In this document: positions 43,064 through 51,775 of the stretch, one piece after another
Position numbering within the stretch: position 1 is the stretch's first letter
Layout of the letters: every line of letters begins with the position of its first letter
NCBI GenBank assembly: GCA_035537875.1
Contig: DATLLJ010000028.1
Coordinates: 72,533-136,532, forward strand
Direction: 5' to 3'
Origin: DATLLJ01 sp035537875
GTDB taxonomy: Bacteria; Acidobacteriota; Vicinamibacteria; Vicinamibacterales; CAVVIG01
DNA length: 64,000 bases
Position numbers and translations under genes: made by a program
The notes under the pieces: generated by a model
Told to the model about the DNA's origin: nothing
What the model saw: only the letters and a program-made list of their open reading frames with translations
Databases searched by the model: none

Positions 43064-44198
43064 TCAGACGTCGTCATCCGCCACCGGTTCGCTCAGGCCG
43101 CCACTTGATTTCTTCATGAGATACGACTTGATGAACAGGTCGATATCGCCGTCGAGCACCCGATCGACGTCGCCCACCTGCTCCTTGGTGCGGTGATCCT
43201 TGACGAGGCGATAGGGCGCCAGCACGTAGCTCCGGATCTGACTGCCGAAGGCAATGTCCTTCTTCGCGCCGCTAATCTGCGCGAGCTTCGCCTGCTGCTC
43301 CTTCGACCTCAGATCGTAGAGCCTCGCCTTCAGGACTTTCATCGCCGAATCGCGGTTGCGGTGCTGCGACCGCTCGTTCTGGCAGGACACGACAATGCCG
43401 GTGGGGATGTGCGTCAGCCGGACGGCGGAGTCGGTCACGTTGACGTGCTGGCCGCCGGCGCCGCTCGATCGGTAGGTGTCGATGCGCAGATCGTTCTCGT
43501 CGATCTCCACCTCCACATCGTCCGGCAGCTCCGGCCAGACGTGAACCGAGGCGAACGAGGTGTGACGCCGGGCGGCCTGGTCGAACGGTGAAATGCGCAC
43601 CAGACGGTGCACCCCGGCTTCCGCCGAGAGCAGTCCAAACGCGTACTCGCCGGAAATCATCATCGTCGCGCTCTTCAGCCCCGCTTCGTCTCCAGGCTGA
43701 TAATCGATCATTTCGCGCTTGAATGCGCGACGCTCGGCCCACCGGAGATACATCCGCAGCAGCATCTCGGCCCAGTCCTGCGACTCGGTGCCGCCGGCGC
43801 CCGGATGGATCGTGACGATCGCGTTCTTGCGATCGTGCTCGCCGCCCAGCATCTTCTTGATCTCGCCGGCCTGGACTTCCTGCTCCAGCGCGTCGAGCGC
43901 CTGACTGAACTCGAGGTCGACGGGTTCGCCGGCCTCGGCCCATTCCACGAGCACGCTCAGGTCATCGCTGCGCTTCTTGAGCGAGGACATGAGGTCGTGA
44001 TCCTGTTCTAGTCGGCGGCGGCGCTGCAGGACCTTCTGCGCTTCGGCCTGATCCTTCCAGAACTCTGGGGCAGCGGCTCGCGCCGCAAGGCGGGCTAGCT
44101 CTTCTTCGGGGCGGGCGGCTTCAAAGATGGCTCCGGAGACTGGTCGCGCGCTTGTTCAGGTCCTCGTAACGGTGCATCAGCTCGTCAACAGTCGCCAT
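43064..44198 (-). CDS. prfB: Peptide chain release factor 2, with programmed +1 frameshift
   Basis: The gene starts at the ATG at 44198 (MATVDELMHRYEDLNKRA) and reads 25 codons to CTT TGA at 44126-44121. Skipping the T at 44123 restores the frame from 44122 to the stop at 43064, giving about 377 residues. The product has the RF2 stop-reading motif SPF (RISPFDQAARRH) and the catalytic GGQ (SSGAGGQHVNVTDSAVRLT). It releases peptides at UGA and UAA. The frameshift is the known autoregulatory device in prfB: low RF2 at the in-frame UGA favours the shift. Internal sequence before the shift contains a GGAG stimulator. Confidence 0.95.
44121..44134 (-). promoter_or_regulatory. prfB programmed frameshift site
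   Basis: On the coding strand GGAG (44134-44131) precedes CTT TGA (44126-44121), the same arrangement as the E. coli site: a Shine-Dalgarno-like element a few bases upstream of the CUU slippery codon and a UGA stop. Confidence 0.9.
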
Positions 44199-44226
44199 TC
44201 GGAATCTCCTGCGCAGTCGAAGACAG

Positions 44227-45726
44227 TCATTGTACACGCCGCCTTGCGAGCACGAGCAGAGCCGTCGCGACAACGGAGGCATATGCGAACACGTCGCCGG
44301 TGCGCGAGTACAACGTCCTCACACGCAGGTACCGCGCCTCGCCCACTACGACCGCGGGCTCGTTCAGTGCCGTGCGCTGAAGAATCCGTCCATACGGATC
44401 GACGATGCCGCTGATTCCGGTGTTGGCGGCTCGAACCAGGTAGCGGCCCTGTTCCACGGCCCGCATCGAAGCCTGCGCGAAATGCTGATACGGGGCGGAC
44501 GTCGCGCCAAACCACGCGTCGTTGGTGATGGTGGTCAGCAGCTCGCTGCCGCCGACCACGAAGTGCCGCATCAGGTTCGGGTAGACGACTTCGTAACAGA
44601 TCGCCGTGCTGATCCGATGTTCTCCGACCGGCAGGACCACCGGTTCCCTGCCGGGCGAAAAATCAGAAACAGCTTCGACCAAAGGCGCCACGAAGAACAG
44701 CATGCGCTTGAACGGGACGTACTCGCCCCACGGCACCAGGTGCATTTTTCGATAGACGCCCGCGGTGGATCCGTCCATGTTCAGGAGAAACGCGGAGTTG
44801 TAATACGTCGGCGGCGTGCCTGGCTCGATTTCGTCGCTGCCGAGCAGCAGGGAGACGCGCGCCTGCCGCGCAAGCGAACGCAGCAGGTCGGTATCGCCAT
44901 GGTCGGGACGTTCCTCGAAGCGGAACGGGGTGGAGGATTCAGGCCAGAGCACGAGCTCAGCGCCGCGGCTGATCGCCTGCCGCGTCATGCTCACGTAGTT
45001 CTGGAAGATGAACGACGCGCGGTCAGGGTCCCATTTGATGGCCTGATCCACGTTCCCTTGCACCAGGCCGACGCGGACAGGGTCGCCGACGCCCGTCCAC
45101 TCCGCGCGAGCCGCGCGCCGGCTGCCCCAGACCCCAACCACGATCAGCAGCGCGAGCACGACGACCGCGGGCCGAACACGCTGTTCCTTGGCGACGACCG
45201 CATGCGCTGCCGCGGCGCTGACCGCCGCAACCAGCGCGGACACGCCATACACGCCAGCCAGGCTGGCGAGCTGCGCAATCGGGAGCACGTCCGCCTGGCT
45301 GTAGCCGAGCAACACCCACGGAAAGCCGCTCATGACGTGAGTCCGTCCGAGCTCTGAGGTCACCCACACGAACGGGGCCGCCATCAGCGCCGCCGGCCCG
45401 AATGTCGCGAGGCCCCGACGCATCAGCACCGCGAACAGCGCGGGGAACAGCGCCATGTACGCGATGAGCGCCTCGTTGAGCACCGCCGCCACGGGCCACG
45501 ACAACCCGCCGTAGACACCCATCACGCGGGTGATCCAATAGAGCGTGCCGTTGAAGTAGACGACTCCCGTCGTCAGACCAAGCAGGAATGCACGACCCGG
45601 TTTCGTGGGACGACTGAGCGCGACCAGGAGCGGCGCAAGAGCGATCCAACCGAAGGCAGGGTGTCCGAACTGGGGAAAACTGAGCGCCAGGAGGGCGCCG
45701 GATGCGAAGGCTAGCGCGTAATCCAG
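44227..45726 (-). CDS. lnt: Apolipoprotein N-acyltransferase Lnt
   Basis: The full reading frame of 500 codons has about six N-terminal membrane spans (SGALLALSFPQFGHPAFGW, PLLVALSRPTKPGRAFLLGL, YFNGTLYWI) and then a nitrilase-type acyltransferase domain: WPESSTPFRFEE (Glu), YRKMHLVPWGEYVPF (Lys) and ICYEVVYPNLM (Cys). It adds the third acyl chain to lipoproteins in the inner membrane. The N-terminal region clearly continues Lnt homology, but no ATG, GTG or TTG begins it before 45525; the CTG at 45726, overlapping the end of the SPOR gene, is the most likely start. Length agrees with known Lnt (about 500). Confidence 0.8.
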   Translation of the reverse strand: MDYALAFASGALLALSFPQFGHPAFGWIALAPLLVALSRPTKPGRAFLLGLTTGVVYFNGTLYWITRVMGVYGGLSWPVAAVLNEALIAYMALFPALFAVLMRRGLATFGPAALMAAPFVWVTSELGRTHVMSGFPWVLLGYSQADVLPIAQLASLAGVYGVSALVAAVSAAAAHAVVAKEQRVRPAVVVLALLIVVGVWGSRRAARAEWTGVGDPVRVGLVQGNVDQAIKWDPDRASFIFQNYVSMTRQAISRGAELVLWPESSTPFRFEERPDHGDTDLLRSLARQARVSLLLGSDEIEPGTPPTYYNSAFLLNMDGSTAGVYRKMHLVPWGEYVPFKRMLFFVAPLVEAVSDFSPGREPVVLPVGEHRISTAICYEVVYPNLMRHFVVGGSELLTTITNDAWFGATSAPYQHFAQASMRAVEQGRYLVRAANTGISGIVDPYGRILQRTALNEPAVVVGEARYLRVRTLYSRTGDVFAYASVVATALLVLARRRVQ

Positions 45727-46511
45727 GGTTTGAACTGCTCTTCTTTTTCGAGCTTCGTCGCAATGGTCTCCGCCTCGCGACGTGAGCCGAACTTGCCGAT
45801 ACGGACCCGATACACTTGCGGAGTGCCCGAGGCTGGTGTCATCACGTACGCCGCATAACCCTTCGACGTCAGACGCCTGGCGATCGCATCCGCCTCGCTC
45901 CGCACGTTGAGCGCAGCGATCTGCACGGCGTAGCCTGTTCCCAGCGGTTCACCAGTGGCTCCCGCGGCCGGTGCGGTCGTTGCGGACGCCGGAGCCGGCT
46001 TCGCGGCAGCAGGCGCGGGCACCCGCTCGACTGGCGGCTTGTCCGCGACACTGCTGGCAACGGCGGCAGGCCGTTCAGCCGCCTTCGGTGAGGCAATCGG
46101 TTTGGCTGGTTCGGAAATCTTTGACTCGACAGGTTTCGGGGCTGCCGCGATCTTGGCCTCCTGCGCCCTCAGCTGCTCCGGAGACTTGAGTTTTTCGGCC
46201 GGAGGATTGGCCTTGTCGAGGCCGTTGTAGCTGAACTCGTCGGCCGGTGGAGGGGCGGACGCGGCCGTCGGGTCGGAGACCGTCTGCGCCGGCGCGCCAA
46301 CGGTTGCCGCGGGCCGCGCGACAGGTTCCGCCGCGGCGCTCAGCTGGACGGCTTCCTGGCTGACGACTTGCTGGTCCCGGACGCCTCGTCCGACCAGGAC
46401 GCCACACAGAAAGATCACGACGGACACGACCGTGGCGGCCATGAACAGAAACACCAGCTGCTTGCCATTTAGCTGGATCTCGTGAAACCCGTCGTCAGTA
46501 TGAGCAGCCAA
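45711..46511 (-). CDS. SPOR-domain membrane protein
   Basis: The 266-residue product has a cytoplasmic N-terminus, one membrane span (LVFLFMAATVVSVVIFLCGVL), a long proline/alanine-rich periplasmic linker, and a C-terminal SPOR domain (YAVQIAALNVRSEADAIARR, then YRVRIGKFGSRREAETIATK). SPOR domains bind denuded glycan strands of septal peptidoglycan. It is probably a cell division-associated protein. Its end overlaps the probable lnt start by 16 bases. Confidence 0.85.
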   Translation of the reverse strand: MAAHTDDGFHEIQLNGKQLVFLFMAATVVSVVIFLCGVLVGRGVRDQQVVSQEAVQLSAAAEPVARPAATVGAPAQTVSDPTAASAPPPADEFSYNGLDKANPPAEKLKSPEQLRAQEAKIAAAPKPVESKISEPAKPIASPKAAERPAAVASSVADKPPVERVPAPAAAKPAPASATTAPAAGATGEPLGTGYAVQIAALNVRSEADAIARRLTSKGYAAYVMTPASGTPQVYRVRIGKFGSRREAETIATKLEKEEQFKPWITR

Positions 46512-46512
46512 C

Positions 46513-48135
46513 TCAGGGGGATTTTAGCATGTCAACGAGGCGTTTGGCGTCCGCAGATGTCGGATCGAGCGCAAGAGCTCGCGCCGCTTCCTTCCTCGCC
46601 TCGTCGGGTTCATCTGCCTGAATGTAGGCATCAGCGAGAACCACGTGCGCTTCCGCCGTCTCCGAACTCCAGAGGGCAATCTTGAGCGCGTCGATCGCGT
46701 CGCGTACGCGGCCGTTTTTCAGATGGACGCGCCCCAACAGCAGGTGCGCGCTTGCGAGATACGGCGACAGGAACAAGACGCGATCGAGCTCGACCGAAGC
46801 TTCGCGATAGTCTTCCTGCTGGAAGAGTCGACGCGCCCGCTCGAGATAGAACGCGGCCAGCTCCTGCTGATCGCGCTGGGTGGTCTCGACGATCTTCGTC
46901 TCCAACCGCCGCGCGTGAGGCAGCTCGATTTCGTCGGTCTTGACGCGCTCGAGCCCCCTGGGAACCTGCTCGCCGACCGGTCGCTCCTGCCACTCCTGAT
47001 AGGTCGACGACAGCCGCGTCGCCAGCTCTTTCTCGCGCGCCGCCTCGGCAGGATTACCCGATGCGGCCAACACCGCACCGAGCACCCAGTGAGCGTCGCC
47101 ATCGGCCGGACTCCGCCGGACGGCTTCGCGCAGCCAGTGCACCGCGGAGGGATAGTCCCGTCCCTGCCAGTAGGCGTAACCGAGGTTGAAGAAATAGTCC
47201 GGATCGCCGGGATCGGCCTGCGCGGCGCGATCGAAGTAGAAGGACGGCAGCCCGCTGTTCAGGTTTCCGCCGCGCCGCAGCTGGACGACCCCCAGGTTGT
47301 TGAGGACGGTGGGCGTGGCATCCTGCTCGGCTAGCGCTTTGTAGGTCGCGAAAGCGTCGTCGAACTGCTTCAGCGTCAGCTCCGAGAGACCGCGGTAGAA
47401 GCGCGCCCGCCGTGCCCACGGCGATGCTGCGCCGATCGGATCGAGCGCCGCAAGCGCGCGCTGATGATCGCCCTGTTCGCTGTACGTCTCCCAGAGCGCC
47501 AGTCGAGCGCGATCGTAGCCAGGAAACCCCGCCAGGGCGGCGTTCAGATAGGTGGCGGCCGTGGCGGGCATTTCGGCCAGAATCCCTTTGATGAAATTCT
47601 CAAACGCCGTCATCGGTGGACGCTCGGGCCGGGACGCGCCCGACAACCCCTGCGGACGCATGGCCAGCCGTTCGGCGATTCGATCGAAAATCGCGAAGAG
47701 GTCGGCTACCGGCCCCCGCTCTGTCACGTCCGCTTCGATGCGCCCGACGTCGAGCGCAAGCCTTCGAGCCCGCACGACGAGGCCGTCGGCCTCGAGCTGG
47801 AGCGATCCGACTATCACCTGTGCGGCCCCGACGAGCTGACCGATTCGGATGACCGTCGCATCGCTGAGGACCGCGGAGGGCGGAACCTGCAGCCGCTCGA
47901 ACGCCAGGCGGCGTTCGGGGCGGGCGATGGCGTTCAGTCCGAGCCCGCCCAGATTGTCGGCCAGCAGCACCGCGGAGGCTTCGCCCAGCCAGAAGATGGT
48001 TCCATCGCGCTTCACGTTCTCGAACGGCATCACGAGCACGCGGTCCTGTGAAGCGCTCGCCGACTGCGCCGCTGCCGGAGTGACGCTGACGGCAACCACC
48101 AGCGCCGCGCACGCCGGGGCGATCACTCGGGGCAT
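46513..48135 (-). CDS. Exported TPR-repeat protein with an N-terminal GNA1162-like domain
   Basis: The 540-residue protein has a signal peptide (CAALVVAVSVTPAAAQSA), then a beta/alpha segment (VLVMPFENVKRDGTIFWLG, AQVIVGSLQLEADGLVVRAR) resembling periplasmic CsgG/TolB-type N-terminal domains. From about residue 200 come many TPR repeats, for example ATPTVLNNLGVVQLRRGG, GDPDYFFNLGYAYWQGRDYP and LASAHLLLGRVHLKNG. Such proteins scaffold envelope assemblies. No specific partner is known. Its start codon overlaps the stop of the upstream gene. Confidence 0.7.
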   Translation of the reverse strand: MPRVIAPACAALVVAVSVTPAAAQSASASQDRVLVMPFENVKRDGTIFWLGEASAVLLADNLGGLGLNAIARPERRLAFERLQVPPSAVLSDATVIRIGQLVGAAQVIVGSLQLEADGLVVRARRLALDVGRIEADVTERGPVADLFAIFDRIAERLAMRPQGLSGASRPERPPMTAFENFIKGILAEMPATAATYLNAALAGFPGYDRARLALWETYSEQGDHQRALAALDPIGAASPWARRARFYRGLSELTLKQFDDAFATYKALAEQDATPTVLNNLGVVQLRRGGNLNSGLPSFYFDRAAQADPGDPDYFFNLGYAYWQGRDYPSAVHWLREAVRRSPADGDAHWVLGAVLAASGNPAEAAREKELATRLSSTYQEWQERPVGEQVPRGLERVKTDEIELPHARRLETKIVETTQRDQQELAAFYLERARRLFQQEDYREASVELDRVLFLSPYLASAHLLLGRVHLKNGRVRDAIDALKIALWSSETAEAHVVLADAYIQADEPDEARKEAARALALDPTSADAKRLVDMLKSP

Positions 48136-48728
48136 CACGCCGCTTCCCTCCGATGCGCCCCCGCCAGCGCGATACGCAGCACGCACGTCGCCTCGCCGGT
48201 TCCACGGCAGGCGATGACTTCGGCGCGGCCCGGCAGGTTGAACAGGGTGAGCAGCCGCGTAAACGCGGCCGCGTAGAATCCGCACAGCGCCTGGGTGGCC
48301 GGCTCTCGGACCGTGCAGAAGATCGACGCCCGAACATCCACTCTGGCCGTGCCGCGCCGCAGACGCGAGACGACCCGGCTGCCGGAGTAGCTGTTCCGGA
48401 CCAGCCCGCGCGCCAGTCGTAACAACAGTCGTCCCCGCAACCAGGGTGGGGCGGTCCTGATGACCGTCCGGCGAAGAGGCGTCATCGACTCCACCGTCCA
48501 CTCGGCCGCGTACTCGCCTGCCCGCGCGGTGATCATCTGATACGCCTCGTCGCCCTCCTGACGGAGGAAGCTGAGCACGGCATACAGCGGCGCCAGGCCG
48601 ATCGTACCCTCGCGAAGGCCCGCCGCATTGAGCCAGTTTTCGTAGAAGCTCAAACGATTCGGGATGATATCCGCAATCGCCTGATGCAGGCTGGCCACGA
48701 GCACACGTCCGATGCCGGCTTCCCGCAT
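48135..48728 (-). CDS. Hypothetical protein, possible V4R/heme-NO-binding-like fold
   Basis: The 197-residue product has a helical N-terminal half (ASLHQAIADIIPNRLSFYEN, YQMITARAGEYAAEWTVESM) and an arginine-rich middle. The C-terminal half carries CGFYAAAFTRLLTLFNLPG and ends with CRGTGEATCVLRIALA. The final CxxxGxxxCxF-like pattern recalls V4R-type ligand-binding domains, but the match is weak. It overlaps the TPR gene by one base and precedes it in the transcript. It is divergent from argS. Confidence 0.45.
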   Translation of the reverse strand: MREAGIGRVLVASLHQAIADIIPNRLSFYENWLNAAGLREGTIGLAPLYAVLSFLRQEGDEAYQMITARAGEYAAEWTVESMTPLRRTVIRTAPPWLRGRLLLRLARGLVRNSYSGSRVVSRLRRGTARVDVRASIFCTVREPATQALCGFYAAAFTRLLTLFNLPGRAEVIACRGTGEATCVLRIALAGAHRREAA

Positions 48729-48949
48729 CAGTAGAGTAGGATCGTGGACGGCTGCGCACGATCGAGGGGACGGAGACTGGACGCACGGTTGGACCGAACC
48801 GCGCGCCGGACCAGGTGAACACCTCGACTGACCGGAGCCTCGAGGCGTTTCACAATCACGAAGTGTAATCCTATCACGAGCTTACCGAGACTCATCCGCG
48901 GTGGCGGCGCCCCGTGCGACACCGCCTGGCCCTCCGGGCTCGTCCATCC

Positions 48950-51058
48950 ATGATTGTCAGCCTGCAACGACAGCTTCATGAGGCCATCTCGGCCGTGATC
49001 CGTCGCGAGCTGGGTGTCGAGACGGTGCCGCCGTTCTCTGTCGAGGTGCCGCCCAGCCGCGCCCTCGGCGATTTGGCCATCACGGTCGCCTTTCAGCTTG
49101 CGAAGACACTGAAAAAATCTCCACGGGCGATCGCCGAGCAGCTTGCACCCGCCCTTCAGTCCGTCCGCGGCGTCGTGCGCGTAAGCGCAGCCGCCAACGG
49201 GTACTTGAACGTCTTCCTCGATCGGCCGATGTTTCTGGTGGCCCGACTCCGCGGCGATATCCCGGCGCACGCGGAGGCGGACGACCGCGGCACGACGGAC
49301 GAGGCGCACAAGACCATCGTTGAGCACACGGCAATCAATCCAAACAAGGCCGCGCATATTGGCCACCTGCGCAACGCTGCGCTGGGCGACACGCTGGTGC
49401 GCGCCCTGACGTTTCGCGGCACGCCGGTCGAAGTGCAGAACTACATCGACGACACCGGCGTACAGGTCGCAGACGTTATCGTCGGATTCCGCGAACTGGA
49501 ACACTGCACCCTCGAGGACGTCAAACGCATCGCGGACACGACGCGGTTCGACTACTACTGCTGGGACCTGTACGCCCGCGTCACCGATTGGTACGGCGGC
49601 GACCCGGAACGATTGGCCGTTCGGGCAGCGACCATCCACGATCTGGAACACGGGGATCCGCAGCGCGGAGGCGCCGCTGCCATTGGCGCGTTGATAGTCG
49701 ATCGCATCGTCCGGGCCCACCTCGCAACGATGGCCCGGCTGAACGTCGGGTACGATCTGCTGACCTTCGAGGGCGACATCCTGCGATTGCGCTTCTGGGC
49801 CCGCGCCTTCGACATCCTCAAGCAGCAGGGCGCGGTCTATCTCCAGACGGAAGGCAAACTCGCCGGATGCTGGGTCATGCGCATCGAGGACGGCGAAAGC
49901 GCCGGGAGCGGCGCACCCGACAAAGACGACACCGAGGGTACAGAGTTCACCAAAGACAGCTCGCCTGAGTCCACACAAGGCGACTCGATGGAGCCTGCCA
50001 AGGGCGACGCCCGCGAAAAGGTGATCGTTCGATCCAACGGTGTCGTCACCTATGTCGGCAAGGACATCGCGAACCAGTTCTGGAAATTCGGCCTGCTCGG
50101 ACAGGATTTCCACTACCGGCAATTCGCCACGCAGACCGGCGGGCGGCCGTTATGGGCCACGACGTCGGAGGACGGAAAAGGCCAGGCGCCTCCCTTCGGC
50201 AGAGCCCAGCGCATTTACAACGTCATCGACTCTCGGCAGCTCTATCTTCAGGCGTTGCTCGGCCAGGCGCTGCGCACGCTCGGGCACGACCGGGAAGCGG
50301 AGAACTCCATTCATTTTTCGTACGAGATGGTCGCGCTCTCCCACGCCACGGCGCGTGCGCTCGGCTACGAGCTCGACGCCGATGGCGAGAGTGAGTCAGC
50401 CTCGAGAAAGCCATTCGTCGAGGTCTCCGGGCGCAAAGGTCAGGGCGTCAAGATCGATGACCTGCTCGACCTGCTGCTCGCCAAGGCGTCGGAGGAAGTT
50501 GCCAAGCGAAACCCGGATTTCGGGGTGGACGAACGCCGTCGCGTGGCGTCGCAGATAGCGGTGGCTGCGATCCGCTATTTCATGTTGAAGTACTCGCGCG
50601 GCAAGATGATTGTGTTCGACATGGAAGAGGCGCTCAGCTTCGAGGGCGAAACGGGGCCCTACCTGCAGTATGCGGTTGTCCGCGCGAACAACATCTTCGG
50701 CAAGCTGCGCGAGCGCGAAGGCCTGTCCGAGAGCGACCTCCTCGCCACCGGCACCCTCGCCGGCATCGCAGCCGACGAGCTCACGGCGGATGCGAGCGAC
50801 CTGTGGGCGCTGGTGCTGGAGTCGGCCCGTCTGGACGAGATCGTGGACCAGGTGGTGCGTTCGCTCGAATTTTCCGCGCTGGCGAAGTATGCGTTCGGCC
50901 TCGCCCAGTTGTTCAACGCGTTCTATCACCGATATCCCATCCTCAGCGAGGAACAAATCGAGCGAAAACGCTGGCGGGCAGCCGGGGTCGCTTATTTCCG
51001 CTCGCAGCTCACACGGACCCTCGATCTGATGGGGATTGAAGTACCATCTCGCATGTAA
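48950..51058 (+). CDS. argS: Arginyl-tRNA synthetase with an acidic insertion
   Basis: From the ATG at 48950 the product is 702 residues, longer than typical ArgS (550-590). The Add-1 N-terminal domain is followed by HTAINPNKAAHIGHLRNAAL (the HIGH motif) and NYIDDTGVQVADVIVGFREL. Near residues 315-355 an insertion rich in Asp, Glu, Thr and Ser (APDKDDTEGTEFTKDSSPES) interrupts the loop before KVIVRSNGVVTYVGKDIANQ. The rest of the catalytic core (GQGVKIDDLLDLLLAKASEE) and the DALR anticodon domain are intact. It charges tRNA-Arg. The insertion is a loop and probably tolerated; its DNA has the 9-nt period of the intergenic repeats. Confidence 0.95.
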   Translation: MIVSLQRQLHEAISAVIRRELGVETVPPFSVEVPPSRALGDLAITVAFQLAKTLKKSPRAIAEQLAPALQSVRGVVRVSAAANGYLNVFLDRPMFLVARLRGDIPAHAEADDRGTTDEAHKTIVEHTAINPNKAAHIGHLRNAALGDTLVRALTFRGTPVEVQNYIDDTGVQVADVIVGFRELEHCTLEDVKRIADTTRFDYYCWDLYARVTDWYGGDPERLAVRAATIHDLEHGDPQRGGAAAIGALIVDRIVRAHLATMARLNVGYDLLTFEGDILRLRFWARAFDILKQQGAVYLQTEGKLAGCWVMRIEDGESAGSGAPDKDDTEGTEFTKDSSPESTQGDSMEPAKGDAREKVIVRSNGVVTYVGKDIANQFWKFGLLGQDFHYRQFATQTGGRPLWATTSEDGKGQAPPFGRAQRIYNVIDSRQLYLQALLGQALRTLGHDREAENSIHFSYEMVALSHATARALGYELDADGESESASRKPFVEVSGRKGQGVKIDDLLDLLLAKASEEVAKRNPDFGVDERRRVASQIAVAAIRYFMLKYSRGKMIVFDMEEALSFEGETGPYLQYAVVRANNIFGKLREREGLSESDLLATGTLAGIAADELTADASDLWALVLESARLDEIVDQVVRSLEFSALAKYAFGLAQLFNAFYHRYPILSEEQIERKRWRAAGVAYFRSQLTRTLDLMGIEVPSRM
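49919..49963. repeat. Degenerate 9-nt repeat within argS
   Basis: Five 9-mers in register with the codons are visible: GACAAAGAC, GACACCGAG, GGTACAGAG, TTCACCAAA, GACAGCTCG. They share the pattern nACANAGAN with the repeats at 7468-7494 and 28547-28573. They encode most of the acidic insertion in ArgS. Confidence 0.45.
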
Positions 51059-51072
51059 CAGCACCAGGCCCT

Positions 51073-51762
51073 ATGCCTCTGATAGCCATTTCGGCGTGCC
51101 GGAAGCTCGAAGACTATCGGCAGTCGATCCTTCATGCCGGTGGCGACGTGCGTGTCGTCGACCCGTCGATGCGGGTGGACGAAGCCCTGTCTGGGGCCGA
51201 CGGGCTGCTCTTGACGGGTGGCGACGACGTCTCGCCCGAGCGGTACGGGGAAACACCGCATGCCACCGTCGTCGAAGATCGTGCCCGGGATGAATTCGAG
51301 ATCGGCCTCGTCGCCGAGGCCCGCCGGCGCAACCTTCCGTTGTTCGCCATCTGCCGCGGCGTGCAGCTGCTGAATGTGGCTGTCGGCGGCACGCTCGTCC
51401 AGGATATCCCGTCGCAGCTCAGCGGTGCCCTGAACCACAACCTCACCGTTCCTCCCCATCAGGCGTACGACCTGGCGCACGAGATCTGGATCGAAAAGGA
51501 TTCGCTGCTCGCCAAGCTGATGGGCGAACGTCTGCTGGGCACGGACACGTGTGAAGTGAACAGCCGCCATCACCAGGCGGTCAAGACCGTCGCCAACGGT
51601 TTTCGCGTGTCGGCCACGGCGCCGGACGGCGTCATCGAGGCGATCGAGGACCCTGCGGCACTGTTCTGCCTCGGCGTCCAGTGGCATCCCGAGAACTTCT
51701 GGCGCACCGGAGAGTTCCGCCCGCTGTACGAGGGGTTTCTCGAGGCCGCCAGTCATTCTTGA
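51073..51762 (+). CDS. Gamma-glutamyl-gamma-aminobutyrate hydrolase-like C26 peptidase
   Basis: The 229-residue class I glutamine amidotransferase-like protein has GADGLLLTGGDDVSPERYGE, the nucleophile elbow LPLFAICRGVQLLNVAVGG (catalytic Cys), NSRHHQAVKTV and GVQWHPENFW (catalytic His and Glu). PuuD-type enzymes cut gamma-glutamyl bonds in polyamine breakdown; other family members act on gamma-glutamyl peptides, so the substrate is inferred. It follows argS with 14 bases between and is probably co-transcribed. Confidence 0.85.
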   Translation: MPLIAISACRKLEDYRQSILHAGGDVRVVDPSMRVDEALSGADGLLLTGGDDVSPERYGETPHATVVEDRARDEFEIGLVAEARRRNLPLFAICRGVQLLNVAVGGTLVQDIPSQLSGALNHNLTVPPHQAYDLAHEIWIEKDSLLAKLMGERLLGTDTCEVNSRHHQAVKTVANGFRVSATAPDGVIEAIEDPAALFCLGVQWHPENFWRTGEFRPLYEGFLEAASHS

Positions 51763-51775
51763 CGCTCGACCTTCC

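Noticed and set aside
48728..50122. Long minus-strand frame opposite argS
   Set aside because: It is the complement of the argS coding region with arginine-, valine- and histidine-rich filler; argS has clear motifs.
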